DNA of 30,314 nucleotides from a virus. This document shows, piece by piece, positions 21,101-26,824 of the stretch; positions within the stretch are counted from its first letter, which is position 1; every line of letters begins with the position of its first letter. The stretch covers positions 1 to 30,314 of the IMG/VR virus record IMGVR_UViG_3300009163_000124. One strand, written 5' to 3'. The position numbers were made by a program, and so were the translations under genes. The notes below the pieces were generated by a model. That model was given only the letters and a program-made list of their open reading frames with translations. It was not told where the DNA came from and made no database searches.

Positions 21101-24100
21101 TCTGGTCGAATCAGTGTGTTTAATAATCCAACTAATTCTCAAGCATGGACTATACTACGTGAACAAAAACCAGTAGTTGATGTTAGCCTGATCAATTCAA
21201 TATTCATGTATGATAGAATCACCAGTGCAAGAACTGAGTTCTTTGACTACATTGACCCATTGCAAGGCAAGATCCTGGGTGTGGCACAACAAAACATCAA
21301 TTATATTGGTGCAGTTGACATGGCCTTTTACAATGCAGGGACAGTTAACAATATTGGTAAAAATTGGGGACAAGAACATCTTGGACAAATTTGGTGGGAC
21401 ACGAATACAGTAAGATTTATTAATCCCAATCAAGATGATATCACATACGCCAGCCGTCGATGGAGTCAGGTGTTCCCGGGCAGTACAGTAGATGTATATC
21501 AATGGGTTGCTAGTTCTGTTCCTCCTGCTAATTATACAGAAGAAGGTTCTCCTAAATCTATCAGCAGCTATTGTATTTCATCTAATGTAAATGATCAAGG
21601 CTACATCGAAACGATGTATTATTTCTGGGTTAAAGGAATTTCCTCAGTTGCTAGTACATTGGGCAAAACATTAAGTGCAACTGGTATTGCACAGTACATT
21701 GAATATCCTCGCAGTAGTGGTATTCCGTATGTGGCGTTCATTAATGCCAGCACTACCGCTCTTTATAATGCTGTAGATTTAATTTCTGCACAGGACACTA
21801 TCCTTAGCATTGAGTTTGATCGCCAATACACAAATGATAATGTACACACTCAGTATGATTTGATCCCACAAGATCGTGCAGATGGCTTCTTGAGTGATAA
21901 CTTGTATCGTAAGTTACAAGATTCATTCTGTGGCACAAATCTTGTTGGTGGCAAAGTACCAGATATTACACTAAGTCCAGCAAATCGTTATGGTGTACAG
22001 TTCCGACCGCGTCAAAGCATGTTTGCCAACAGATTTACTGCTTTGCAAAATTACTTGACTCATGCCAACAACATACTTGCACAGTTTCCTATTGTGGAAT
22101 CTCGAAGTTTTAGTCTGTTAAACAGTAGAGAACCCGAGCCAAAATCAGTCAGCGGAGAATGGGATAAACGTGTGTCAGACCTTGAAGAGCTGAGCTATCA
22201 AAATTTCCGCGAAGTTCCAGTAGGCTATCGTTATTTGGTCAACAGTGACTCACGCCAGAATGGTCTATGGACCATCTACAAAACCACAGCCAAACAAACA
22301 TTTGAGTCACTGGCATTGATTCGAATTCAAAACTATGACACTCGTCGGTACTGGCAGTATATCAACTGGTATCAAGTTGGGTACAATTCTAGCTCACAAA
22401 TTGTGGCCAAAGTTTCTACGTATTCTGCTTTGTCTACATTAGTTGGTTCTAACATTTTATTCCCAGGCGCCAGTGTAAAAGTCACTAGCAACTCACAAGG
22501 TAAATGGGAAATTTATCAATACATTCCCAATAATATCACCGGCACAATGGAGTGGATACGTGTGGGATTGCAAGATGGTACCATTGAGTTCAAAGCAGAA
22601 TTGTGGAACTATGAACTAGGACGTTTTGGTTATGATGTTGAAGTGTTTGATGCACAATATTTTGACCAAGAGCCTGTGATTGAAACACGAAAAATTATAC
22701 AAGCTATTAATGAAGAATTGTTTATTGGAGATCTGTTGATTGAACGTAACCGTGCATTGGTATTGATGTTTAATTATATTCTAAGTGAATTTCAAGCACC
22801 AGAATGGTTAGTAAAAACCAGTTTGATTGATGTCAATCACAAGATACGTCAATTGGTACCATATCAAATTTATAGACCTGATAACCAAGACTTTGTGGTT
22901 GATTATCTCAAAGAGGTTAAGCCATATCACGTTCAGATTAGAGAAATCAATTTAGTTTATGATGGATTTGACAGTTATCAAGGCACAATGACCGACTTTG
23001 ATATCTCAGCATACTACGATACTGATTTAGAAATTCCTCAATTTGTAAGCCCAGTATTAACACCATACACTGCTAGTACTGCTACAGGAACAGGTACTTC
23101 CAATAGCAATAGTGATATTGCTGCAGATAATCCTATTTGGACTCAGCAACCTTGGAGCGATTGGTACAGTAACTATTTGTTAGAAATTCAAAGCGTTATT
23201 GTAGTAAATGGTGGTACAGGATATTCTATTGCTCCTAGGGTAGTAGTTACAGGTACCTGCATTACTCCGGCGGTTATGGTGGCACAAGTTAACAGTGCAG
23301 GTAAAGTAATCAGAATTGATGTAATTGATCCAGGTTCTGGATATAGTACAACTGCTATTATTGACTTGATTGAGGGTAACGGTATCGGAGCAACTGCAAT
23401 TGCGGTAATGGGCAATGGACTGACCCGTAATATTAAAACCACAATAAAGTATGACCGTTATGAATATACTTCAAACATTGTAGAGTGGCAAGCCAACGTA
23501 ACTTATACTGATGGAACCCAAGTTCGACATCTTGATCGAGTATGGTCTGCTGACGGAACTGTTAACACAGAAACATTTGATCCATTTGACTGGGTTGCAG
23601 TCAGTGCAGAAAGCCTGAGCGGTGTTAATCGTACACAAGGATACTATGCACCAACTGCAAACCAGCCCGGATTAGATTTACCGTTACTAATTGATGGCCT
23701 TGACTATCCTGGAGTACAAGTTAGTGCTCCAACATTTGATCAGGACACTGGGTATGATGTAGGAAACTTTGATATAAATCCGTTTGATAACATCAGTTAT
23801 GGTCCAGAAGGTAAACCAACATACGATCCGGCTATATTAGATGCAATCTACGAAAGCAGCTTCTTGGATCCGTACTTAGGAACTCGTGCAATTGATGTCA
23901 ATGTGTCGGGCAGCGAATTCATTAACGAATATTCAAGTTATGCGCCAGAAGAACTTGTACCAGGCGCAGAATTTGATACTTTGGATTTCCGCGTGTACAC
24001 ACAACCTGGAATTGACTGGGACGAAAATGGCCACGGATTTGAACTTAAAATTGTCAAGTGGGAATTTGATTCAATCAACGCAACCGGTTGCAGCTTTGTT

Positions 24101-25996
24101 GGAATAATACCTAATCCAGTTCAAATACGTGTTACTAATCAAACACAAGGACGAGACCTTGCTCTTGATATCGACTACTCAGTGAATTGGAACAGTGAAT
24201 CAGTTACACTACTCACTAGAATTGAAGCACCACCTGCCAACAACGGCGACATATTGGTAATCACAGCATTTGGAATTGGCGGCGGCAATCAGCTGTATAA
24301 AGATAGTTTCAACGGAGCCAAGGTTGGTAATTCTATCACTATTCCAGTTGAATATAATCAAATTGATGAAATGGTTATTTTTGTTAACCAAGTGTTAATA
24401 AATGATTACAGTTATGTTGCTGACAATATTAACACTACCGTTACATTTGATACAACGTACCAATTGAGTGACAACATTAATATCACAGCACTGGGCATAA
24501 CTGATGGCAGCTCAGCTTACTCTTGGTCAACTGCATTGACTCAGTATTTTATCAGCATAGGAGAGCTAAATTACGTTCTTGACAACAGCATGCAAGGAAC
24601 AAATCCTGCTAATCTTGTTGTTGAGAAAAATGGAATTCGTGCTCGCCCGCCAGAGGGTGCTGAATATATTGCCGATGGCTCCACAGCTTACAATCTACCA
24701 AATCGCGGCGGATATAGCCAAAGCCTCATAGCAGACAACGATGTTGAAGTTTGGATCAACAATACTCCACAAACATTGTATGTGGACTTTACAATCGAAC
24801 CTTATTCAGTATACGATGATTGTCGAGAAGTGATATTTTCGTTTATTCCGCCAACTGGTGCAACAATTCTAATCAGTGTGAGTACCAAAGCTGATTATAT
24901 ACTACTAAGCAACGACGGAGTAAACACAGTGTCTTGGCGTACTACTGGTGGATTCTATCCATCCTACGGTGATGTTGTTTCAGTCACAAGCTGGAATGAT
25001 ACAGCCCAGCAAGATATTGCAACACTTGTTTTCCAAGGTCCTATTACTCAAGGTATTGTTATAACTGAACCTTATGATAGTACCAACTACGATATTGGGG
25101 ACTATGATCAAACAATTGGCGCTCAAGTGACTGTAAATGATTTTCAATTGGGACGCATCATTGATGACCCTACAAGATTGTGGGTTACTCTAAATGGTCG
25201 ACGAAAGTTTTATGGCGCTGATTTTACATTGTCTGGTGAACAATTAGTACTAACTGGTCCAACTATTAGTGCAATTGATGTATTGGCAGTGACAGAATTT
25301 ACTAATTCTATTGTGCCGCAGCCAATGGAATTCCGTATTTTCCAAGACATGCGTCAGATACAAGCAACGTATAGAATGACTCAAGGTACAACAACATTCT
25401 TGGTTCAAGATCTGAATGATACCGATGATGTAATCTATGTTGATGATGCAAGCGCATTGGCAGCTCCTGTATTAGCTGATAATATTTGGGGTATTTTAAT
25501 AGTCAATGGTGAACGCATCATGTATCGTGAACGTGATATTGCTACCAATACAGTTAGCAGTTTACGTCGCGGCACAGCTGGTACAGCAATTGCATCGCAT
25601 TCAGTTGCTGCAATTGTTTATAATTTGAATCGTGATAATTTAGCACCGTCCGAATACCAGGATCATTATGTAACAGACTATACTCTAGCAAATGGATCTG
25701 AAGTGACATTTATTGCCAATGATATTAATTTAGTGGCCAGTACAAAATCTGGATTTGATATAGCCAACACAATTCAAGTCTACGTTGGTGGTACCTTGCA
25801 AACTAATGGTTATACAGTAGATAGTGTGGCTCCTGCTACAATAACTTTTGATACTGCACCAACAGAAGGGTATCAAGTTGCGATACAAGTTCGCCAGGGA
25901 TTAAGCTGGTATCATCCTGGTATCGGCACTGCAAGTGACGGTGTTCCGTTACAACTCACAGATACCCTAGCGGCACAGTTTTTTAGAGGTCAATAA
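12104..25996 (+). CDS. Giant 4630-aa wedge/adhesin protein (gp7 position, beta-propeller)
   Basis: A single uninterrupted frame encodes about 0.5 MDa. Residues 1-150 (RTVDFLPPIFQT; LYTSDYYTWDPFINFDKF; YYWLPGGP) and 560-640 (SNRWFHIDVINAS; RAKRPVLEYRGG) look like conserved wedge-type sequence, and the place after gp6 is that of T4 gp7 (1032 residues). Residues 938-1050 contain GLNILQQSSPMTLAGYFLRK. Two CBM5/12-like modules lie near 1819-1860 and 3795-3835. Seven FG-GAP-like blades lie between 2233 and 2950, with inserts. Residues about 3050-3670 form another large conserved-looking block (GQIWWDTNTVRF; FRPRQSMFANRF; VKPYHVQIREINLVYDG). From about 3990 to 4600 small beta-modules repeat. It ends in GVPLQLTDTLAAQFFRGQ. 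GGAG eight bases before the ATG is a good ribosome-binding site. A structural baseplate role is likely; receptor or glycan binding is inferred. Confidence 0.6.
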   Translation: MANTRTVDFLPPIFQTKTNQQFLSATLDQLVQEPTFKQAQGFVGRKVGPGVNPNDKYVVELDATRANYQLEPGVISLVPDTDRISDAITYPGITDALAIQGANVSKADRLYTSDYYTWDPFINFDKFVNYSQYYWLPGGPIPVDVSATVVPLTDSFDVTIDGDDYLFNGVPGKDPVINLVRGGNYTFNISSVNNSFWIQSTPGVNGTLPWAPNISSRDVFGVINNGENVGTVTFNVPLKTAQEFYYTLDEIQPVDLISSINFDQINNIYLSTFLENYGGIDGISSLDNRTVIFTTPDDLDMGGWYKTTQFDPLVRTTPNQVSETQSYDVDNQNYDIYPYETLSVTIVSGSPDPQDGLPGSFDSLPYDLVTPIATQAERYSVWLIQYQYDNDGLPILTLTQQRSVNNLEKFNILFGNQWSGTQWYKDAEGSFQKIPLLTAIQDVLWYQDGTNPEIFGRISLIEQVQVSVLEIDKDIVGKKNYVSPNGVTFTNNMIVQFRGNVVPTSYENNTYYVAGVGTAIKLLPTVNYITPQTYTQSATLPYDSTGYDVGNFDANLNQPEVPDYITIALDSPDLNAWTCSNRWFHIDVINASAAYNNTVPVLDNRFRAKRPVLEYRGGTRLFKMGTEAKQPVNIIDFKSSDALSNINGSLGYAVDGYPFISGTRVIFAADVDPQVRNKIYQVEFISPSSDGSSILEPCINLVPAADADVLIDQCVVCLSGNTLQGKNFYYDGVEWIEAQQKTSVNQPPLFDVFDSKGISFGNKVAYPSSTFVGNKLFSYAVGTGVEDTVLGLPLAYLSLNNVGDIVFDNNLYTETFIHVDNNVSTELAVSTGFVRQYVDRTAFVREIGWQPAVTQSQDYQQFQFEFQFDTPLVLDIPVTQSTTIPTVKVFVGTVFQAPSTYTVTIDGNCTYIGLSNTVGVPGDVIEVLVLSDQASTTGFYQVPINLENNPFNANSESFTLGTIRTHYETIAENLLTFNGKINGANNTRDLGNIIPYGLNILQQSSPMTLAGYFLRKQEYPIFQSLTYNSREYEKFKAQFLNTAISNDYEGLSIAEIVTSVIGEITLGRIETNPFYWSDMLPASTVYTQTATTIGPIGINVFDTIQVYNFTSANYLGLLVYLNDVLLTRGYDYTVAIDAPRLTVTVPLQVGDVVTIQEFTSTAGNFVPNTPTKMGLYPAYKPEIYLDTTYVDPIFMIRGHDGSLTVAFSDFRDQLLLEFETRIYNNLKLDGNPVPLVEADVVPGQFRTTDYSLAETNQMLSQDFLSWVGWNKLDYKAQDYIVSNAFTYNYSTASNKLDNTQPLPVGAWRGIYNYFYDTQYPDSRPWEMLGFSKMPAWWEDEYGPAPYTSGNLVLWDDLAAGLVRDPIAPYILTKYRRPELTQVLPVGSEGALLSPLESVVGNYDSLDFRKSWVAGDDAPVENAWKTSSAYPFAVMRLLALTRPAEFFSLFVDRDLYKFDVELDQYLYNGRYRLDANGVQVYGDGVSKASYINWIVDFNRQTGINSTNALTADLSNLDVRLCYRLAAFTGKNLLDLYTEKSSPNSLNSSLLLPDESYNLLFYKNVPFDTLVYSSVIVQRTINGYAVYGYGTTSPYFNILISRSNGLTAAISAGGTTVSVPIEYTNNVAQVPYGYVFSNEVVVADFLLSYGKLLEKQGMIFTTQENGYILDWNQMVSEFLYWSNQGWGPGNVINLNPNANNLKIDRPYSIVDSIQLQTADNMVLDQNRTQLDTKNLVIDRIDNSFSITSLTDQTISYLNIKFVSFENMVVLDNRSIFADLIYNPTTGARQNRIKLVGTLTDNWNGQLDAPGFILNQDNIKEWQPNRKYARGEIVKYKNYYYSAIDIVQPATMFNFSEWTKSDYTKIQQGLLPNLPNKSNQLANSYDIYKANLETDQDLFSFGLIGFRPRQYMAALNLDDISQVNLYRQFLGTKGTLAATDIFKFADLGRGPAEYNIYENWAVQRSVYGANANRSYYELQLNEALLQSNPSLIQVTIPAGESSLDVDLADQEVYLQDVWNESYKLTSPDILTTIYNVPKENALPDAGYVDVDDADITVFDIADPSALNANLDIIGYGTTVWVAKVNDYDWNIYRTTNIPGNLVLVSNNLDGTSLLIFNKQHGLSAGDVIVIKYFSTDINGVYTVKSVPALDTLIINFSFIVPSQLSATGVGIVFKLQTQRVKQASDIINLPYSRSLLPGAKVWVDNNGSDHWQVLEKQDTLIPGQGFVARNPFSNSGFGSSIAQSYDNLFALVGAPNIVATGGVYTYVKTDTNPFDENSLITINAIDTLLYGHSVAVGYQDWMVAGAPASGNSRGYATVIYRPPGLPSFNVTTLLTAPDISDLQYFAEFGYSVDMSQDERWLYIGAPGVNAVYAYGRVDVEPQAVEYITDGFTNSFNYSNYIVIDQLPILDPVNNQQLVVVLNNQLLTHIVDYYLTATDVILSNIPLSGQKLEISRRTLLSLVGDGSSSLYSLNEYFYSLSNNIYSFKITVNGVLQRPNFDYEYDDDFSSGAQDRDVIFNIAPPVDATIEFFTTTYFTKVAKITAPASTTESARFGHSVTCSTDGRQVTIGAPGNAVNTGKVFVYDRAVQTFIVTNSSQFSYTVDGGTLFNPTSVILNNVFLVNTEGNLNGTFSVSGGTVTLDTDLMVGDVLEIGINQFSLIQSFVADVPGLGYRYGAALDSCTNNCSLYVGSPDTTIMQDSITLLQSAGIVERLVNQSRVYGGTTSLYAYPVLVAGDTLRINDVIIAVPNSPNNTVLGLVEAINSSIIPNVTAYYWPAGSANAGRMTLTVTNIDASIQFKRLSVLPGLVGTAFDDLGFDTFVYTQTIQSPIPLSFAKFGSAVNIDSHADNLTVGSPGATVYKANTFDAGYTYFDGHATKFNGPVIQSGAVYTFDYLPSSTDSINNPGKFAFGQQVYDNQVRALDQYGTSVSYINNVLLVGSPGSEPMVRAGRFVTGTQYTIYYIGSTDFTLIGASFNIVGTTFTATGPGQGTGKASVTAYVNSGRISVFNNPTNSQAWTILREQKPVVDVSLINSIFMYDRITSARTEFFDYIDPLQGKILGVAQQNINYIGAVDMAFYNAGTVNNIGKNWGQEHLGQIWWDTNTVRFINPNQDDITYASRRWSQVFPGSTVDVYQWVASSVPPANYTEEGSPKSISSYCISSNVNDQGYIETMYYFWVKGISSVASTLGKTLSATGIAQYIEYPRSSGIPYVAFINASTTALYNAVDLISAQDTILSIEFDRQYTNDNVHTQYDLIPQDRADGFLSDNLYRKLQDSFCGTNLVGGKVPDITLSPANRYGVQFRPRQSMFANRFTALQNYLTHANNILAQFPIVESRSFSLLNSREPEPKSVSGEWDKRVSDLEELSYQNFREVPVGYRYLVNSDSRQNGLWTIYKTTAKQTFESLALIRIQNYDTRRYWQYINWYQVGYNSSSQIVAKVSTYSALSTLVGSNILFPGASVKVTSNSQGKWEIYQYIPNNITGTMEWIRVGLQDGTIEFKAELWNYELGRFGYDVEVFDAQYFDQEPVIETRKIIQAINEELFIGDLLIERNRALVLMFNYILSEFQAPEWLVKTSLIDVNHKIRQLVPYQIYRPDNQDFVVDYLKEVKPYHVQIREINLVYDGFDSYQGTMTDFDISAYYDTDLEIPQFVSPVLTPYTASTATGTGTSNSNSDIAADNPIWTQQPWSDWYSNYLLEIQSVIVVNGGTGYSIAPRVVVTGTCITPAVMVAQVNSAGKVIRIDVIDPGSGYSTTAIIDLIEGNGIGATAIAVMGNGLTRNIKTTIKYDRYEYTSNIVEWQANVTYTDGTQVRHLDRVWSADGTVNTETFDPFDWVAVSAESLSGVNRTQGYYAPTANQPGLDLPLLIDGLDYPGVQVSAPTFDQDTGYDVGNFDINPFDNISYGPEGKPTYDPAILDAIYESSFLDPYLGTRAIDVNVSGSEFINEYSSYAPEELVPGAEFDTLDFRVYTQPGIDWDENGHGFELKIVKWEFDSINATGCSFVGIIPNPVQIRVTNQTQGRDLALDIDYSVNWNSESVTLLTRIEAPPANNGDILVITAFGIGGGNQLYKDSFNGAKVGNSITIPVEYNQIDEMVIFVNQVLINDYSYVADNINTTVTFDTTYQLSDNINITALGITDGSSAYSWSTALTQYFISIGELNYVLDNSMQGTNPANLVVEKNGIRARPPEGAEYIADGSTAYNLPNRGGYSQSLIADNDVEVWINNTPQTLYVDFTIEPYSVYDDCREVIFSFIPPTGATILISVSTKADYILLSNDGVNTVSWRTTGGFYPSYGDVVSVTSWNDTAQQDIATLVFQGPITQGIVITEPYDSTNYDIGDYDQTIGAQVTVNDFQLGRIIDDPTRLWVTLNGRRKFYGADFTLSGEQLVLTGPTISAIDVLAVTEFTNSIVPQPMEFRIFQDMRQIQATYRMTQGTTTFLVQDLNDTDDVIYVDDASALAAPVLADNIWGILIVNGERIMYRERDIATNTVSSLRRGTAGTAIASHSVAAIVYNLNRDNLAPSEYQDHYVTDYTLANGSEVTFIANDINLVASTKSGFDIANTIQVYVGGTLQTNGYTVDSVAPATITFDTAPTEGYQVAIQVRQGLSWYHPGIGTASDGVPLQLTDTLAAQFFRGQ
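17546..17690 (+). other. CBM5/12-like module 1 within the giant protein
   Basis: Residues about 1815-1862 read EWQPNRKYARGEIVKYKNYY, then YSAIDIV, and end in a tryptophan (EWTKSDY). The pattern W-x(4)-Y-x(2)-G-x(2)-V-x-Y-x(3)-Y-x-A ... W is that of small chitin/cellulose-binding modules of CBM families 5 and 12. The aromatic residues expected for sugar stacking are present. The match is by eye, and a short motif can mislead. Confidence 0.5.
18800..20980 (+). repeat. Seven FG-GAP-like beta-propeller blades
   Basis: Seven blade motifs of the form F/Y-G-x-S/A-V/I ... L-x-V/I-G-A/S-P occur in the giant protein. They start at about residues 2233 (FGSSIAQSYDNLFALVGAP), 2287 (YGHSVAVGYQDWMVAGAP), 2344 (FGYSVDMSQDERWLYIGAPG), 2550 (FGHSVTCSTDGRQVTIGAPG), 2672 (YGAALDSCTNNCSLYVGSP), 2834 (FGSAVNIDSHADNLTVGSPG) and 2923 (YGTSVSYINNVLLVGSPG). 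Blades 1-3 are 54-57 residues apart. Later spacings of 206, 122, 162 and 89 residues show insertions between blades. The form resembles the FG-GAP_2 type without an obvious calcium loop. Seven is the number that closes an integrin-like propeller. Confidence 0.75.
20300..20500 (+). other. Flagellin-IN-like insert inside the propeller region
   Basis: Residues about 2733-2800 read LRINDVIIAVPNSPNNTVLG, then LVEAINSSIIPNVTAYYW, then GRMTLTVTNIDASIQF. This strand, helix with an AIN motif, V-T-A strand and closing 'R-x-T-L-T' strand follow the pattern of the flagellin hook-IN domain. It sits between blades 5 and 6. Recognition is by eye only. Confidence 0.4.
23480..23615 (+). other. CBM5/12-like module 2 within the giant protein
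   Basis: Residues about 3793-3835 read VEWQANVTYTDGTQVRHLDR, then VWSADG, then FDPFDWVAVS. They keep the W ... Y-x(2)-G-x(2)-V ... W spacing of module 1, but the second Tyr-x-Ala is VWSA here. It follows directly on a Gly-rich segment (NGGTGYSIAPRVVV) near residue 3700. Confidence 0.45.
24100..25910 (+). repeat. C-terminal array of small beta-modules in the giant protein
   Basis: At least five diverged modules of about 60-80 residues follow one another. Each has a strand with an Asn-x-x-x-hydrophobic turn, then D-Y/F-x-V/I, then a strand ending in a 'P-x-x-G-D/A-x-I/L' turn. Examples are VIFVNQVLINDYSYVAD, VEVWINNTPQTLYVDFTIEP, LWVTLNGRRKFYGADFTLSG and IQVYVGGTLQTNGYTVD. Further copies occur near 14752, 15406, 19244, 19472 and 19862, the last three between propeller blades. 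Near 25381-25620 lies a different module ending in SSLRRGTAGTAIASH. The arrangement suggests growth by internal duplication. Confidence 0.6.
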
Positions 25997-26012
25997 TCAA
26001 GGTAAATAAAAT

Positions 26013-26171
26013 ATGAATGAAGAAAATACATCCGAACAAGAGCTTGTAAAACCGCAAGCTCAGGCTGCAGAACCACGCCGCCCAAACGAACGAGGTTCTA
26101 TTTCGGTCTCTGGGTTTGTTAAGATTTTTGATCCAAAAACTCAAGAAGTATTTGTGGAGACCCAAACATGA
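26013..26171 (+). CDS. Small 52-aa protein, partial paralogue of the next gene's N-terminus
   Basis: An ATG at 26013 opens 52 codons ending in a TGA that overlaps the next ATG (ATGA). AAGGT at 25999-26003 is a reasonable ribosome-binding site. Residues 1-28 are acidic then basic and probably disordered (NEENTSEQE; EPRRPNERG). Residues 29-50 read SISVSGFVKIFDPKTQEVFV. This aligns with GFLKIHDPNSGEVFV at the start of the following 201-residue protein: 10 of 17 residues are identical from GF to the acidic residue after VFV. It could be a short assembly partner, a mini-gene, or a remnant of a duplicated gene. The overlap and the filled gap argue that it is translated. No function is assigned. Confidence 0.7.
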   Translation: MNEENTSEQELVKPQAQAAEPRRPNERGSISVSGFVKIFDPKTQEVFVETQT

Positions 26172-26773
26172 TTATTCCAGGCTTTGTAAAAGTCGAAGGC
26201 TTTTTAAAAATTCACGATCCTAATTCGGGAGAAGTGTTTGTTGACAAGAAAAATGCTATTCATTATGAAAATATGAGTATCAGTCTTGCTGAAACTCTAG
26301 CCCACCAAACACAGGGTTGGATTTACGAAATGGCATTTGGAAACGGCGGCAGTTCTGTAGACCCTACAGGTGTTATCACTTATTTGCCGCCCAACACAAC
26401 CGGTCAAAATGCTGATTTATACAACGAAACTTACTTTAAAGTAGTTGACGGTAATAGTGCTGCAAATACAGATACGATCAATAACAATCTAACTGTGTTG
26501 CATACTACAGGAAAAGTGTATACTGATATTCTAGTAACTTGCTTATTAGACTACGGTGAGCCACCGGGCCAGCAAGCATTTGATAATTCAACCAACTTTA
26601 ACGGTGAGTATGTGTTTGACGAACTAGGACTAAAATCCTGGACTGGATCAACTACAGCACCAAGATTAATTACTCACGTGATTTTTCACCCTGTGCAAAA
26701 AAGCTTGAATCGACAGATTCAAATTGATTACACTGTGCGTATACAAACACTCACCAACTTGAGTGCAGCATAA
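26168..26773 (+). CDS. Virion structural protein, 201 aa (baseplate/fibre-associated)
   Basis: The N-terminus reads GFVKVEGFLKIHDPNSGEVF, then NAIHYENMSISLAETLAH. A conserved-looking core follows (MAFGNGGSSVDPTG, VITYLPPN, LYNETYFKVVDG), and the C-terminal half has VFDELGLKSW and THVIFHPVQKSLNRQIQIDY. I recognise this as a protein type found in tail regions of T4-like phages of aquatic bacteria, without an established T4 gene name. GGAG at 26157-26160 serves as ribosome-binding site, and the ATGA overlap with the 52-residue gene suggests coupling. The stop codon lies inside an ATAAATA motif. No enzyme motif is visible; a role as a fibre adaptor or peripheral baseplate protein is inferred from the following fibre-like genes. 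Confidence 0.6.
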   Translation: MIIPGFVKVEGFLKIHDPNSGEVFVDKKNAIHYENMSISLAETLAHQTQGWIYEMAFGNGGSSVDPTGVITYLPPNTTGQNADLYNETYFKVVDGNSAANTDTINNNLTVLHTTGKVYTDILVTCLLDYGEPPGQQAFDNSTNFNGEYVFDELGLKSWTGSTTAPRLITHVIFHPVQKSLNRQIQIDYTVRIQTLTNLSAA

Positions 26774-26776
26774 ATA
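26769..26776 (+). promoter_or_regulatory. Candidate late promoter (CATAAATA), upstream copy
   Basis: CATAAATA overlaps the stop codon of the 201-residue gene. It is the first of two late-type motifs, 25 bases apart, before the 458-residue fibre-like gene. It has seven of eight matches to T4 TATAAATA. A start about seven bases downstream would give a 40-base leader. Confidence 0.45.
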
Positions 26777-26793
26777 CATACAGTATGAGTGGT

Positions 26794-26801
26794 AATAAAT
26801 A
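26794..26801 (+). promoter_or_regulatory. Candidate late promoter (AATAAATA) with downstream RBS
   Basis: AATAAATA lies 23 bases before the ATG at 26825. Expected initiation near 26808 would give a short leader containing GGAG at 26814-26817, seven bases before the start. This is the most conventional promoter plus ribosome-binding-site layout in the window, so it is the better candidate of the pair. Confidence 0.55.
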
Positions 26802-26824
26802 CCTAAATAATTCGGAGTAGACAA

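Noticed and set aside
26161-26167. CCCAAAC, a slippery-heptamer form, at the junction of the 52-aa and 201-aa genes
   Set aside because: The 52-residue frame reads ACC CAA ACA here, so the heptamer is out of phase for tandem -1 slippage. A start codon with ATGA overlap and a GGAG site explains translation of the second gene.
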